Part shown: positions 44,109-53,406 of the stretch, one piece after another | How positions within the stretch are numbered: position 1 is the first letter of the stretch | Layout of the letters: each line of letters opens with the position of its first letter | Assembly: GCA_964554535.1 (NCBI GenBank) | Contig: CAZKPB010000001.1 | Span: 181,048-245,047, forward strand | Source: DMER64 sp964554535 | Lineage (GTDB): Bacteria > Bacteroidota > Bacteroidia > Bacteroidales > UBA932 | Reading direction: 5' to 3' | Length of the DNA: 64,000 bases | Translations under genes and position numbers: made by a program | Notes under the pieces: model-generated | What the model saw: only the letters and a program-made list of their open reading frames with translations | Told to the model about the DNA's origin: nothing | Databases searched by the model: none

Positions 44109-47100
44109 TCAGTGTTTTACAACAAAATAATTCAAAAAATTGTAAGCAGCCTCCACGCTGGTCACTTCTTTCACCTTTACAAAGAGTTTGTCTCCTTGCT
44201 CTTTTACCCGAAAATATCCCGGACGTTTTGAAATAAAATCCAGAATACCGGCAAAAAGTGGTGTCTTATAGTAGGCCGACTGCTGATTGTGAATGAAATA
44301 TGCAATCATTATGCCGTTTTTAAGCACTATTCGTTCAAAGCCAAGCCGGACGGCCAATCTGCGCAATCTCACCACATAGCCCAACTGGCGAAGCGGCTCG
44401 GGAATTGGACCAAAACGGTCCTGCAGCGACTCAAAAAAGCGTACCAACTGGTCCTCTTCCTTTATGTTATCCAACTCTTTGTATAGACGGATTTTTTCCG
44501 GTACCTGCGGAATATAATCGTCCGGAATAAGCACTTCCAGGTCGGTGTCTATTGTGCTGTCCGTCAAGAATTCCGTGGGGATATCGGACACAATGCTTCC
44601 TTCTGCCGGAGCGGCGTTTAACTCGGCAAATGCTTCTTCAAGGATGCGCTGGTAGGCCTCAAAACCCATCTCGGCCACAAAGCCGCTCTGTTCGCCGCCC
44701 AGCAGGTTTCCGGCACCGCGGATGTCCAAATCCTGCATGGCAATGTTAAATCCGCTGCCCAGCTCGGTAAAGGATTCTATGGCTTTGAGACGGCGCTTGG
44801 AATCGTCTGAAAGCGCGTCATCAGGAGGAACCAGCAGATAGCAGTAGGCTTTTCTGTTGGACCTTCCCACACGGCCACGCATCTGGTGCAGGTCGCTCAG
44901 GCCAAAGGTATGCGCCCGGTTGATGATGATGGTATTGGCATTGGGAATATCAATTCCGTTTTCTATGATGGAAGTGGCAAGTAATAAATCATAATCTCCG
45001 CAAATGAAATCCAGCAAAACTTTTTCAAGGGCGCTGGGGGGCATCTGGCCATGACCTATTGCAATTCGTAATCCGGGGTATATCCTTTCCAGTTTTTCGG
45101 CCATTTCTCCTATATCCTGCACCCGGTTGTGCACAAAAAAAATCTGACCGCCACGCTCCAATTCCTGGTTGATGACGTCGCGGATAAGCACTTCATCAAA
45201 TTGGGACACCTCGGTTTGAATGGGTAAGCGGTTTAACGGAGGCGTCTGGATGATGGACAGGTCGCGGGCGCCCATCAGTGAAAATTGCAGGGTACGCGGA
45301 ATGGGGGTGGCCGTCATGGTGAGGGTATCCACGTTCAGTTTCAGTTGCCGCAGCTTTTCCTTGGCCGCCACACCGAATTTTTGTTCCTCGTCAATAATCA
45401 GCAATCCAAGGTCCTTGAATTTCATATCGGCATTTAAAATGCGGTGGGTGCCTATAAGAATGTCTATTTTCCCGGCCGCAAGCAGGGTGGTGATTTCCTT
45501 TGCCTCGGCATTGGTTTTGAGGCGCGATAAAAACTGGACGCTGGTGGGAAAATTGGACAATCGCTCTCTGAACGTCTGATAGTGTTGCAGGGCCAGAATA
45601 GTGGTGGGTACCAAAACGGCCACCTGTTTTCCGTCGGCGACGGCTTTAAAGGCTGCCCGGATGGCAACTTCCGTTTTCCCAAAACCCACGTCACCGCAAA
45701 TAAGACGGTCCATAGGAAATGACTGTTCCATATCGTGCTTTACGTCCTGAGTGGCCTTCAACTGATCCGGAGTGTCCTCAAAAAGAAATGAAGCTTCCAG
45801 TTCGTGCTGCATATAGGTGTCGGGAGCAAAGGCAAAGCCGGCGGTGGCTCGGCGCTGGGCATACAAGCGTATCAGATCCTGCGCAATGTCTTTTACCTTC
45901 TTCTTGGTTTGCTGTTTGAGGCGATCCCAGGCTCCCGAACCCAATTTGTATATTTTAGGGGGCGTACTGTCTTTGCTCTTGTAACGAGATATCCGATGCA
46001 AACCGTGGATACTGACAAACAATACGTCGTTGTCCCGATAAATCAGTTTTACCACTTCTTGCGGCTTGCCGTTGATCTGGGCCTTAACCAGTCCTCCAAA
46101 GATTCCCACCCCGTGGTCAATATGCACCACATAGTCTCCTATGCGGAAACCGGACAGATCGTTGATGGTAAGTTGTTCACTCTTCTGAACGGCCCGTTTT
46201 AGCATCACTCGGTGAATACGACCAAACAGTTGATGGTCTGTGTACAGACATACTTTTTGCGTATTGTCCACAAAACCTTCGTGCAAGGAAAACTGAATGT
46301 AATCCACAAAGGGTTTGTGATGCCCAAGACTATCAAAAATATCGTCCAGGCGACGTACCTGGGCGGGGTTGTCACTCAATATATACACCTTATAACCGAG
46401 CCTCTTCTTGCTTACTATATCTTGCGCCAACAATTCAAAGTTCTTATTGAAAGAAGGTTGCGGAGTGGTCCGGTAGGTTACGGTATAATCCGTGACATAG
46501 GGAATATGATCAAAATCGGGACGGTGAGAGAGGGTGTATACCGTATTATGTTCCCAGATAACAGCATCCTGCCCTATCCAATCCCAGATAGATACGGTAC
46601 CCTTGAGAGAAGACACTATGCGGATTTGGCGGCGATCCTCTATGGAAAGCTGAGTGTTCGGGTCAAACAGACGTATGCTTTCTACATCGTCTCCAAAGAA
46701 ATTAATACGGTAGGGCCTGTTCTCGGTAAATGAAAAAACATCTATTATACTTCCGCGCAAAGCAAACTGACCCGGTTCCGACACAAAATCCACTCTTTCA
46801 AACTGTGCGGCAAAAAGACACTCTTTAATAAATTCGTGAGAAAGTTTATCACCTACGGCCAGGGATAGATTTTCTTTGGCCATAGCCTTTTTATCGGGCA
46901 ATCCTTCTTCCAAAGCCGAGGAATACGTTACCAGAATAAGGTCCTCCCTGTGATTCCATTGGGAAAGGGCTTCAATGGCCGCCGTGCGCTGTACCTGAAA
47001 TGATTCGTCGGGACGTTGTGCCTGACCTACCCCGCGGTACGTGTTGGGAAAATAAAAAACATTATTTTCTCCCAATAGCATGGTAAGGTCACTGGCGGCA

Positions 47101-47291
47101 AAGGAAGCCTCCATGGCATTGTCCTGTATGAATATATGAACCCGACGGTCTATTTGGGGAATCTTTTCCCCTACAAGAGCTGCCAGAGGAAATACCTGTG
47201 CCGACCCGCAAATACCTTTTAAGGAAATACTGAAACCTGCTGAAGAACTTTTAATCTTTTCCCGTAACTCTTTAATATCAAAGTCTATCAT
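44109..47291 (-). CDS. mfd: Transcription-repair coupling factor Mfd
   Basis: A 1060-residue DNA translocase that removes stalled RNA polymerase and recruits UvrAB. It has the UvrB-like N-terminus, the polymerase-interacting region (RIGDYVVHIDHGVGIFGGLV), and helicase motifs: Walker A GDVGFGKTEV, DEEQ in LLIIDEEQKFGV, TMTATPIPRTL, and QMRGRVGRSNRKAYCYLL. The C-terminal TRCF domain is present. Slightly shorter than the E. coli protein. Its start overlaps the 3' end of the broken hydrolase gene by 14 bases. Confidence 0.95.
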   Translation of the reverse strand: MIDFDIKELREKIKSSSAGFSISLKGICGSAQVFPLAALVGEKIPQIDRRVHIFIQDNAMEASFAASDLTMLLGENNVFYFPNTYRGVGQAQRPDESFQVQRTAAIEALSQWNHREDLILVTYSSALEEGLPDKKAMAKENLSLAVGDKLSHEFIKECLFAAQFERVDFVSEPGQFALRGSIIDVFSFTENRPYRINFFGDDVESIRLFDPNTQLSIEDRRQIRIVSSLKGTVSIWDWIGQDAVIWEHNTVYTLSHRPDFDHIPYVTDYTVTYRTTPQPSFNKNFELLAQDIVSKKRLGYKVYILSDNPAQVRRLDDIFDSLGHHKPFVDYIQFSLHEGFVDNTQKVCLYTDHQLFGRIHRVMLKRAVQKSEQLTINDLSGFRIGDYVVHIDHGVGIFGGLVKAQINGKPQEVVKLIYRDNDVLFVSIHGLHRISRYKSKDSTPPKIYKLGSGAWDRLKQQTKKKVKDIAQDLIRLYAQRRATAGFAFAPDTYMQHELEASFLFEDTPDQLKATQDVKHDMEQSFPMDRLICGDVGFGKTEVAIRAAFKAVADGKQVAVLVPTTILALQHYQTFRERLSNFPTSVQFLSRLKTNAEAKEITTLLAAGKIDILIGTHRILNADMKFKDLGLLIIDEEQKFGVAAKEKLRQLKLNVDTLTMTATPIPRTLQFSLMGARDLSIIQTPPLNRLPIQTEVSQFDEVLIRDVINQELERGGQIFFVHNRVQDIGEMAEKLERIYPGLRIAIGHGQMPPSALEKVLLDFICGDYDLLLATSIIENGIDIPNANTIIINRAHTFGLSDLHQMRGRVGRSNRKAYCYLLVPPDDALSDDSKRRLKAIESFTELGSGFNIAMQDLDIRGAGNLLGGEQSGFVAEMGFEAYQRILEEAFAELNAAPAEGSIVSDIPTEFLTDSTIDTDLEVLIPDDYIPQVPEKIRLYKELDNIKEEDQLVRFFESLQDRFGPIPEPLRQLGYVVRLRRLAVRLGFERIVLKNGIMIAYFIHNQQSAYYKTPLFAGILDFISKRPGYFRVKEQGDKLFVKVKEVTSVEAAYNFLNYFVVKH

Positions 47292-48486
47292 ATACCTTTC
47301 TTATCTTCTCTTGTATTTGAGTATACATCCTTATCACCTGCTGTTTGTCTGTGATGGATGGAAGTACTTGGTTATAAATGGAATACAACTCTTGCTCAAG
47401 AGAATGCAACTGTTGCATATATCCTGTCCCCTGCTGATTAAATATAAGGCTGAATTTCATATATTTTTCTCCATTTCCCCGGGTAATGGGAAAGGTCTTG
47501 TGTTTTAACCGCACCGCCAGGTTGCAAAGTTCGGAAAGTGAATTTTCCTTTCCGGCAACAAGCATCTGCGGCTAATCCTCCCCCATGGATACCCATAAAG
47601 GAATACATACACCAGCCGGAGGATACCCCATTACCGTCCACATCACCGTCAACGATGGATCCTGTCCCTTGCACACTCCCTCCACCACAATGGAACAGGT
47701 GGAAGTTTTACGCGGAATAAAATCCTGATCAATAAACCAGCCGTTGCCGTTTTCCGGTGAAAACGGCTGCTTGCATAAATCATATCCTAACAGCGCGTGA
47801 TAAAATGAACGTGATAAATTGTCAAAAATCCATTGAGGTGAAAAATCGGCCGTTGCCGCTTTTTTCCCGAATATTTCCGTGGCTGTCTGGTAGCGTTCGT
47901 AACCGCTACCTTCATTAAATCTTCCGGTAAACGAATGATTGGTATACACTAAATAACCGTTGGGGGCTATTTTGGGATCATTTACATCTACTTTTACCCA
48001 ACTGTGGTTATTCACTTCATAATAGGCAGCTCCCCCCTGCGCATCTATCACTCCAAAATTAGTTTCCACCCCCATGGGACGCGGCAACGTATTGAGCAGT
48101 TTTTCAAAATCAGTCAACGTGGCACATCTTTCCAGCGCCTTATACATTACTTCCCCTTCTTTGTCCATCTCTTTTATGTCATCATCCTTTAAATTATATG
48201 ATGCCGTATTCATTATGGAAAAACCGGCCTCATTGGTTCCCGTCCAGGCAATTCCTTCCTTGTCATCTGCATTCACAAGTGCCAGAAAAGAATATTTTCC
48301 GGTGCTAAAATAGGCTATTCTGTTTTGTTCGTTGCTTGTATCCCTATGCTTCCACAATAAAGGCCTCCCGTCGGCCGAGGCCTTTGCGGTGATAATGGCC
48401 GAAGTACACGCCCTGCCGGTAAATGGAACAAAAACAAGCGTAAAAACTACTATGAAACAAATAACAATCGGCTTTTTCTTTTTCAT
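47278..48486 (-). pseudogene. C45/choloylglycine-type Ntn hydrolase broken by an in-frame TAG
   Basis: The first 304 codons (48486-47572) encode a signal peptide followed by the N-terminal nucleophile Cys27 (GRACTSAIITA), typical of exported acyltransferase/linear amide hydrolases. They stop at TAG (47574-47572) after VSMGED. The next in-frame codons continue without a shift as PQMLVAGKENSLSELCNLAV, then HKTFPITRGNGEKYM, the expected C-terminal region of this family, for about 97 more codons. Together they give a normal length of about 402 residues. A single base change (for example TTG to TAG) or a sequencing error explains the break. The N-terminal part alone would lack its C-terminal strands. 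It sits between ruvB and mfd. Confidence 0.8.
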
Positions 48487-48495
48487 AAAAATTTT

Positions 48496-49512
48496 TTAAA
48501 AAAGGGACTGAGATTCCTTTGGAAAAATTATTTCCAAATGTTCATAAGCCAGCGGAGTGGCTTCCCTTCCACGCGGTGTGCGCTGCAACAAACCTTCCTT
48601 TATCAGAAAAGGTTCGTAAACTTCTTCCAAAGTACCCACATCTTCACTCACGGCGGTTGCTATGGTGCCCACTCCCACAGGACCTCCTTTAAATTTATGT
48701 ATAATGGTGGATAAAATTTTATTATCCATCTGATCAAGTCCCTTTATATCAATATTTAGTGCATCAAGAGCATATCTGGTTATTTTCAAATCTATTATTC
48801 CGTTTCCCTTCACTTGTGCAAAATCCCTCACCCTGCGCAACAGTGAATTGGCAATGCGTGGTGTTCCCCGGCTGCGGGAGGCTATTTCAAGGGCGGCCTG
48901 CCGGTCTATATCTACCTGTAATATGGCGGCGGAACGTAAAATAATATCAAATAATACGGAAGCATCGTAATATTCTAGGTGACATTGAATTCCAAAACGA
49001 GCCCTTAAAGGAGCTGTCAATAATCCGCTACGGGTAGTGGCTCCCACTAATGTAAAAGGTTGCAGAGAAAGTTGGACGGACCTTGCTCCGGGACCTTTGT
49101 CTATCATCAAATCAATAGTAAAGTCCTCCATGGCGGAATATAAATATTCTTCCACAACAGGAGAAAGACGGTGTATTTCATCAATAAACAATACATCTCC
49201 TTTTTCCAGACCTGTAAGTAACCCCGCAAGATCTCCCGCTTTATCCAGCACCGGACCCGAGGTTATTTTAAGTCCTACCCCCAATTCATTGGCAATAATA
49301 TGAGCCAAAGTAGTCTTTCCCAAACCCGGAGGACCGTGCAAAAGTACGTGATCCAATGAATCTCCGCGCAAAAGAGCTGCCTTTACAAAAATTTTGAGAT
49401 TCTCAGTGATCTTATCCTGACCGGAGAATTGTGTAAAATCCTGCGGCCTTATTTTTTCTTCAAAATCTTTGTCGGCAGATTCCTTGTTTATATGCGGGTC
49501 AAAACGCTCCAT
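48496..49512 (-). CDS. ruvB: Holliday junction branch migration ATPase RuvB
   Basis: A 338-residue AAA+ motor that drives branch migration with RuvA. Walker A is HGPPGLGKTTLAHIIA, Walker B FIDEIHRL, sensor 1 GATTRSG, and the C-terminal winged helix contains FLIKEGLLQRTPRGREAT. RuvA and RuvC are not in the window. It is the first of seven consecutive minus-strand genes and borders the AT-rich gap at 49513-49748. Confidence 0.96.
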   Translation of the reverse strand: MERFDPHINKESADKDFEEKIRPQDFTQFSGQDKITENLKIFVKAALLRGDSLDHVLLHGPPGLGKTTLAHIIANELGVGLKITSGPVLDKAGDLAGLLTGLEKGDVLFIDEIHRLSPVVEEYLYSAMEDFTIDLMIDKGPGARSVQLSLQPFTLVGATTRSGLLTAPLRARFGIQCHLEYYDASVLFDIILRSAAILQVDIDRQAALEIASRSRGTPRIANSLLRRVRDFAQVKGNGIIDLKITRYALDALNIDIKGLDQMDNKILSTIIHKFKGGPVGVGTIATAVSEDVGTLEEVYEPFLIKEGLLQRTPRGREATPLAYEHLEIIFPKESQSLF

Positions 49513-49748
49513 ATATATAAATATAGGTTTTAAAATTTGATCTTATTGTTTTATATATAGTTTGTTGAAAAGTTAAGAACTTATTACAACTAATTAAAAA
49601 TAAAATAGATAAGAATTATTTACGTCTATTTTATTGTTTAAAAAACTGTTCAAAATTATTAAAAAAATAGGGTTTATTCACATTGAAAAAGTTATTTACA
49701 TAAAAAGTGTTTTTTTCAACAGGAAAATGAACAAGTTTTCTCTATTTG
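49513..49748. other. AT-rich intergenic region with DnaA-box-like sequences (candidate origin)
   Basis: A gap of 236 bases, clearly richer in A and T than its surroundings and without a credible ORF. It holds TTATTCACA (49674-49682), an exact TTATNCACA match; one-mismatch relatives TTATTTACA (49692-49700) and TTATTTACG (49616-49624); and TTGTTGAAAA near 49563 and TTTTTCAACA near 49712. Box clustering in an AT-rich gap fits a replication origin or a DnaA-regulated site. No dnaA gene lies in the window. Promoters for ruvB are also expected here (TATATTTA at 49527-49520, one mismatch). Confidence 0.35.
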
Positions 49749-51980
49749 TTAAAAAGCTTTCAACAAAGATTCCTTTGTGGCAGGGAAAGGAAGCTGTTTG
49801 TTAACTGCCTTTTGCAGAGCCAGCCAAATACCTAAGGAATAGAGAAGTGGGGGTTCTCCCACTGCCCTGGAATTTTGAATATTGTGAAATTCCGGATTAT
49901 CTTTTACAAGACTGCAATGAAATTTTAAGGGAATGTCATAAACTCCGGGAATCTTATAATTGTCTAAATCATTTGTCAATAGTTTCCCTTTGGAAGAAAT
50001 AACCGTTTTTTCCATAGTGCACCACCCCGCCCCCTGTATAAAGGCTCCCTGTATTTGTCCCCTGTCAATACTTTCATCAATGGAAATTCCGCAGTCATGC
50101 AAAATCCAGACTTCTTCCATGGTATATGTTCCGGTCAGCAAAGATACTTGAACGTGAATTACCGCCATCCCCATAACAAAATACCAGTAAGGAAGTCCAC
50201 TCATCTTATTCCAGTCGTACGAGATGATGTCTCTGCTGTAATATCCCTTTTCACTTAATGATTCCCTATTGTTGTATACATACTTTACAAATTCAGGAAA
50301 AGAAATGCTTTTATTGTCACAACAGACGTTGTTTTCTTTCCATTCGGGAATACCTTCTGAAAGATGCAATAATTTAAGGGCAAGCGGATTTAACCGTTGC
50401 TTGAGTCTGTGACAGGCATCGGCCAATGCCCCTCCATTGAAATCGGCACCGGTAGAAGCGGCTGTAGACGTAGTATTGGGAATAACAGAAGTCCGGGTAT
50501 CTTCCACTCTTATATTTTCCATGGGAATTCCCAATTGGTTATGGACGACCCTGCGCATTTTATCATTGAGCCCTTGTCCCATTTCAATACCCGAATGATG
50601 AATAAGGGCTGTGCCATCCTGATAGATATTCAGTAAGGCTCCGGCCTGGTTTAAAAAATCTTCATTGAAAGAAATTCCGAATTTGCAGGGAATAAGAGAC
50701 ACACCTTGTTTTACATATTTGTTGTTTTTGTTGAAACGGGCCACCTGTTTTTGTAACTGCACATAATTACTTTCTTTACATATTTGCCGGTGCGTACAAC
50801 GTAATATATTGTCATTCACCTTCATATTATAGAAAGTGGTGTTACGTACGGAAGTACCGTAATAATTTCTCAAACGTATGGAAGCAGGATCTTTTTTTAG
50901 ATATGTTGCTATTTGATCAATGGCGTTTTCAATAAGTATTACCGCCTGGGGAACTCCGAATCCTCTGAATGCGGTACTGCTGGTTTTATTTGTTTTATAA
51001 CCGTAAGCATCGGCACAAATGGCCGGAATATAATAGGCTGAATCCAGGTGAAACATAGCGTGGCATATAACCGCTTCTGATACATCGGCACACCAACCGC
51101 AGTCAAATTTCATAACTACTTTATATGCCAGAATATTCCCCTCTCCTGAAAAACCGATTTTCCATGAAGAGGTTACTGCGTGACGTTTTCCGGTGAGGCA
51201 CATATCTTCTTCCCGGTCAAGCACTATCCGTACGGGTCTGTCAGTGACACAGGCAAGCAGAGCGGCCCAGGCAGCAGTCCAGGCACCCTGGCTCTGTTTA
51301 CCGCCAAAGCCTCCGCCAATGCAACCGGCCTCAATATCTACCTGTGCATTGGAAACATTCAGAATTTGAGCCACTATGCGTTGTGTGTCTGTAGGATTTT
51401 GTGTGGAAGCGCGTACCCGGTAATTATTTTGTCCCTGTTTGACGGCCAGTGCACTTTGCGTTTCAAAATATAAATGTTCTTGTCCGCCTGTTTCCATTTG
51501 TCCCTGCAAGGTATGGGGAGCCTGCTGCATGGCCCTTTGCCAGTCTCCTTTTTCCAGATGTTTGGATGGACATACAAAAGATCCTTTTGTCATTGCAAGG
51601 TCCACATTCAAGATGGGTGTCTGTTCTTCCCACTGCCAGGATATTTTGCTACGTGCCTCAAGAGCTGCTTCTTTACTGCAGGCCGCAATGAGCAATACGG
51701 CTTGTCCCATATACCCGTTGCTGGATCCCACGGGCAACAGGCAAGGCTCGTCTGCCGCCACCGTCCCCATTTGGTTTATCCCAGGGATATCATCGGCACC
51801 TACTATGGCATGCACCCCTTTTGTGCAAAGGGCTTCCCCAATATCATAACCCAGTAATCGCGCGTGTGCGTAAGGGGCCTGCACCACGTATCCTTCCAAC
51901 GTTCCTTCAGGAACCCGGATATCGGGTAAATATTCAGTCTTACCCAGTAAGTGCGCCTGTTCTCTATATTGACTGTCCAT
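49749..51980 (-). CDS. xdhB: Xanthine dehydrogenase, molybdopterin-binding subunit
   Basis: A 743-residue large subunit that hydroxylates hypoxanthine and xanthine at a molybdenum centre. GGQEHLYFETQ has the substrate-binding Glu, IGGGFGGKQ and IEMGQGL bind the cofactor, SSTAFRGFGVPQ has the substrate Arg, and AVGEPPL carries the catalytic Glu. This residue set favours purine oxidation over aldehyde or CO oxidation. The ATG at 51980 overlaps the end of xdhA by 17 bases; a longer frame upstream lies inside xdhA. No xdhC insertion factor or other purine gene is near. Confidence 0.93.
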   Translation of the reverse strand: MDSQYREQAHLLGKTEYLPDIRVPEGTLEGYVVQAPYAHARLLGYDIGEALCTKGVHAIVGADDIPGINQMGTVAADEPCLLPVGSSNGYMGQAVLLIAACSKEAALEARSKISWQWEEQTPILNVDLAMTKGSFVCPSKHLEKGDWQRAMQQAPHTLQGQMETGGQEHLYFETQSALAVKQGQNNYRVRASTQNPTDTQRIVAQILNVSNAQVDIEAGCIGGGFGGKQSQGAWTAAWAALLACVTDRPVRIVLDREEDMCLTGKRHAVTSSWKIGFSGEGNILAYKVVMKFDCGWCADVSEAVICHAMFHLDSAYYIPAICADAYGYKTNKTSSTAFRGFGVPQAVILIENAIDQIATYLKKDPASIRLRNYYGTSVRNTTFYNMKVNDNILRCTHRQICKESNYVQLQKQVARFNKNNKYVKQGVSLIPCKFGISFNEDFLNQAGALLNIYQDGTALIHHSGIEMGQGLNDKMRRVVHNQLGIPMENIRVEDTRTSVIPNTTSTAASTGADFNGGALADACHRLKQRLNPLALKLLHLSEGIPEWKENNVCCDNKSISFPEFVKYVYNNRESLSEKGYYSRDIISYDWNKMSGLPYWYFVMGMAVIHVQVSLLTGTYTMEEVWILHDCGISIDESIDRGQIQGAFIQGAGWCTMEKTVISSKGKLLTNDLDNYKIPGVYDIPLKFHCSLVKDNPEFHNIQNSRAVGEPPLLYSLGIWLALQKAVNKQLPFPATKESLLKAF

Positions 51981-53388
51981 TGTGTTGCTGTGTATAGTGT
52001 TGGTATTGTAAGAGCAGTAAGTTACGGGCGCACTGCATACGGTATTCCTTACCGCCCCTGAGGTCCGAGAGCGGGCTGAAATCTTGTTCAAGAAGGTCTC
52101 CGGCCTTTTTACAATTGATAAGAGTGAAGGGATGGCCGTTCAAAAACCGTTCTGCATGGGAAGCGTGCATGACCTTTTCGGCCATCCCGCCGTATACCAG
52201 TTGCACGTCGGTGCATTTTCCGTTTTCCACCCTTATTGCGGCGGCAAAAGAAAGGGTGCTGATATCCATATTCTTGCGACGGGCCTGTTTGTAGACAAAG
52301 TAATGTGTATACGGATCGGGGAGCGGAAGAATTACTTGGGCCACCACTTCCTGTGGGTTTAAATCCACATGGCGATACCCTTTTGTAAAGTCTTCTGCGC
52401 TCACCCGACGTGTTCCGCCGGGTCCCCATATTACCACCTGTGCCTTCAGGGCCATACAAAAAGGCATAGCATCCCCTACCGGAGATCCGTCCGCAATACT
52501 GCCTCCCAAAGTGGCCTTGTTACGAATCTGTGTTCCGGCAAAATCATCCAGATACTCACTGACGGCACTGTAATAGGGACGTAAAAAAGTACGCAGGGTT
52601 TCAATGGGCGCGGTTGCGCCCAGGATGATTTCACGGTTGCCGACCGAGCATTCGGCCCACGAGCTCACCTGCGAAAGGTCCATTACCTGCAAAGGTTCCT
52701 CGGAGGGTTGCCATACCAGCGCACTTCCGGTAAATCCTCCGGCCGGTTTAGCACCGGGAAATTGTTGAAAAGCCGAGGATACTTCTTCCGGGTTGTGTGG
52801 CAGGCAATAGGTTACGTTGTCTTTACAAAAGATTTTCAGTCCTTTTTCAGTCGTGGGAAATTCAGGAAGACAATCTTGCAGCACAGCACCTTCCAGAGAA
52901 GCCACGGCATCATATATGGCCAGATATCCGGTGCAACGGCATAAATTTCCTGACAGAGACCGCTGTATTTCTTCCCGGGTAAACGGACGGTTGTTTTTGA
53001 GATGGGCATAAGTGGAAAGCACCATTCCGGGAGAGCAGAATCCGCATTGGCTTCCTCTGTATTTGAGAAAGGCATTGCGTATGGGCTCCGTATCCAGTAA
53101 ATGCGTGGGAGCTTCTATGGTTAGCAGGTGTTTCCCATCCAGATCTGGCAGACGCAACAGACAGGAGTCTACCGCACGGTATACGGCCGGTGTTGTGGCA
53201 GTAGGCGCAGATACCAGTATCACCGTGCAGGCCCCGCAGTCCCCTTTGCCGCATACTTCTTTGGTGCCTTTTAAGTGAAGCACGTCACGCAAGTAATGCA
53301 GAACAGAGCATAGTGGAGACGGACTTTTGGAAAGGGAAAAATCCAATGTCACGGGCTGACCGTTCAGATAAAAATGCAAAAGATGCAT
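51964..53388 (-). CDS. xdhA: Xanthine dehydrogenase, iron-sulfur and FAD subunit
   Basis: A 474-residue small subunit carrying electrons from the molybdenum centre to FAD and NAD. The first [2Fe-2S] domain is VCGKGDCGACTV with a distal Cys, and the second is CGFCSPGMVLSTYA with SGNLCRCTGY. The FAD domain holds AGTQIRNKATLGGSIADGSP, and the C-terminal CO-dehydrogenase flavoprotein domain follows. The two-subunit split with FAD on the small chain is the Rhodobacter-type layout. It lies 18 bases after the NamZ-like gene and overlaps xdhB. Confidence 0.93.
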   Translation of the reverse strand: MHLLHFYLNGQPVTLDFSLSKSPSPLCSVLHYLRDVLHLKGTKEVCGKGDCGACTVILVSAPTATTPAVYRAVDSCLLRLPDLDGKHLLTIEAPTHLLDTEPIRNAFLKYRGSQCGFCSPGMVLSTYAHLKNNRPFTREEIQRSLSGNLCRCTGYLAIYDAVASLEGAVLQDCLPEFPTTEKGLKIFCKDNVTYCLPHNPEEVSSAFQQFPGAKPAGGFTGSALVWQPSEEPLQVMDLSQVSSWAECSVGNREIILGATAPIETLRTFLRPYYSAVSEYLDDFAGTQIRNKATLGGSIADGSPVGDAMPFCMALKAQVVIWGPGGTRRVSAEDFTKGYRHVDLNPQEVVAQVILPLPDPYTHYFVYKQARRKNMDISTLSFAAAIRVENGKCTDVQLVYGGMAEKVMHASHAERFLNGHPFTLINCKKAGDLLEQDFSPLSDLRGGKEYRMQCARNLLLLQYQHYTQQHNGQSI

Positions 53389-53406
53389 ATATTGACTTTT
53401 AATAAA

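Noticed and set aside
47278..47565. Independent 95-residue protein gene between the C45 hydrolase and mfd
   Set aside because: It is in the same frame as the upstream hydrolase, three codons after its TAG, and its sequence fits the missing C-terminal part of that family, so I treat it as part of one broken gene.
47572..47574. Recoded TAG (suppressor, pyrrolysine or alternative code) in the C45 gene
   Set aside because: TAG ends several intact genes here (lptE, rnhB, mnmG), and no sign of recoding is seen; a nonsense mutation or sequencing error is simpler.
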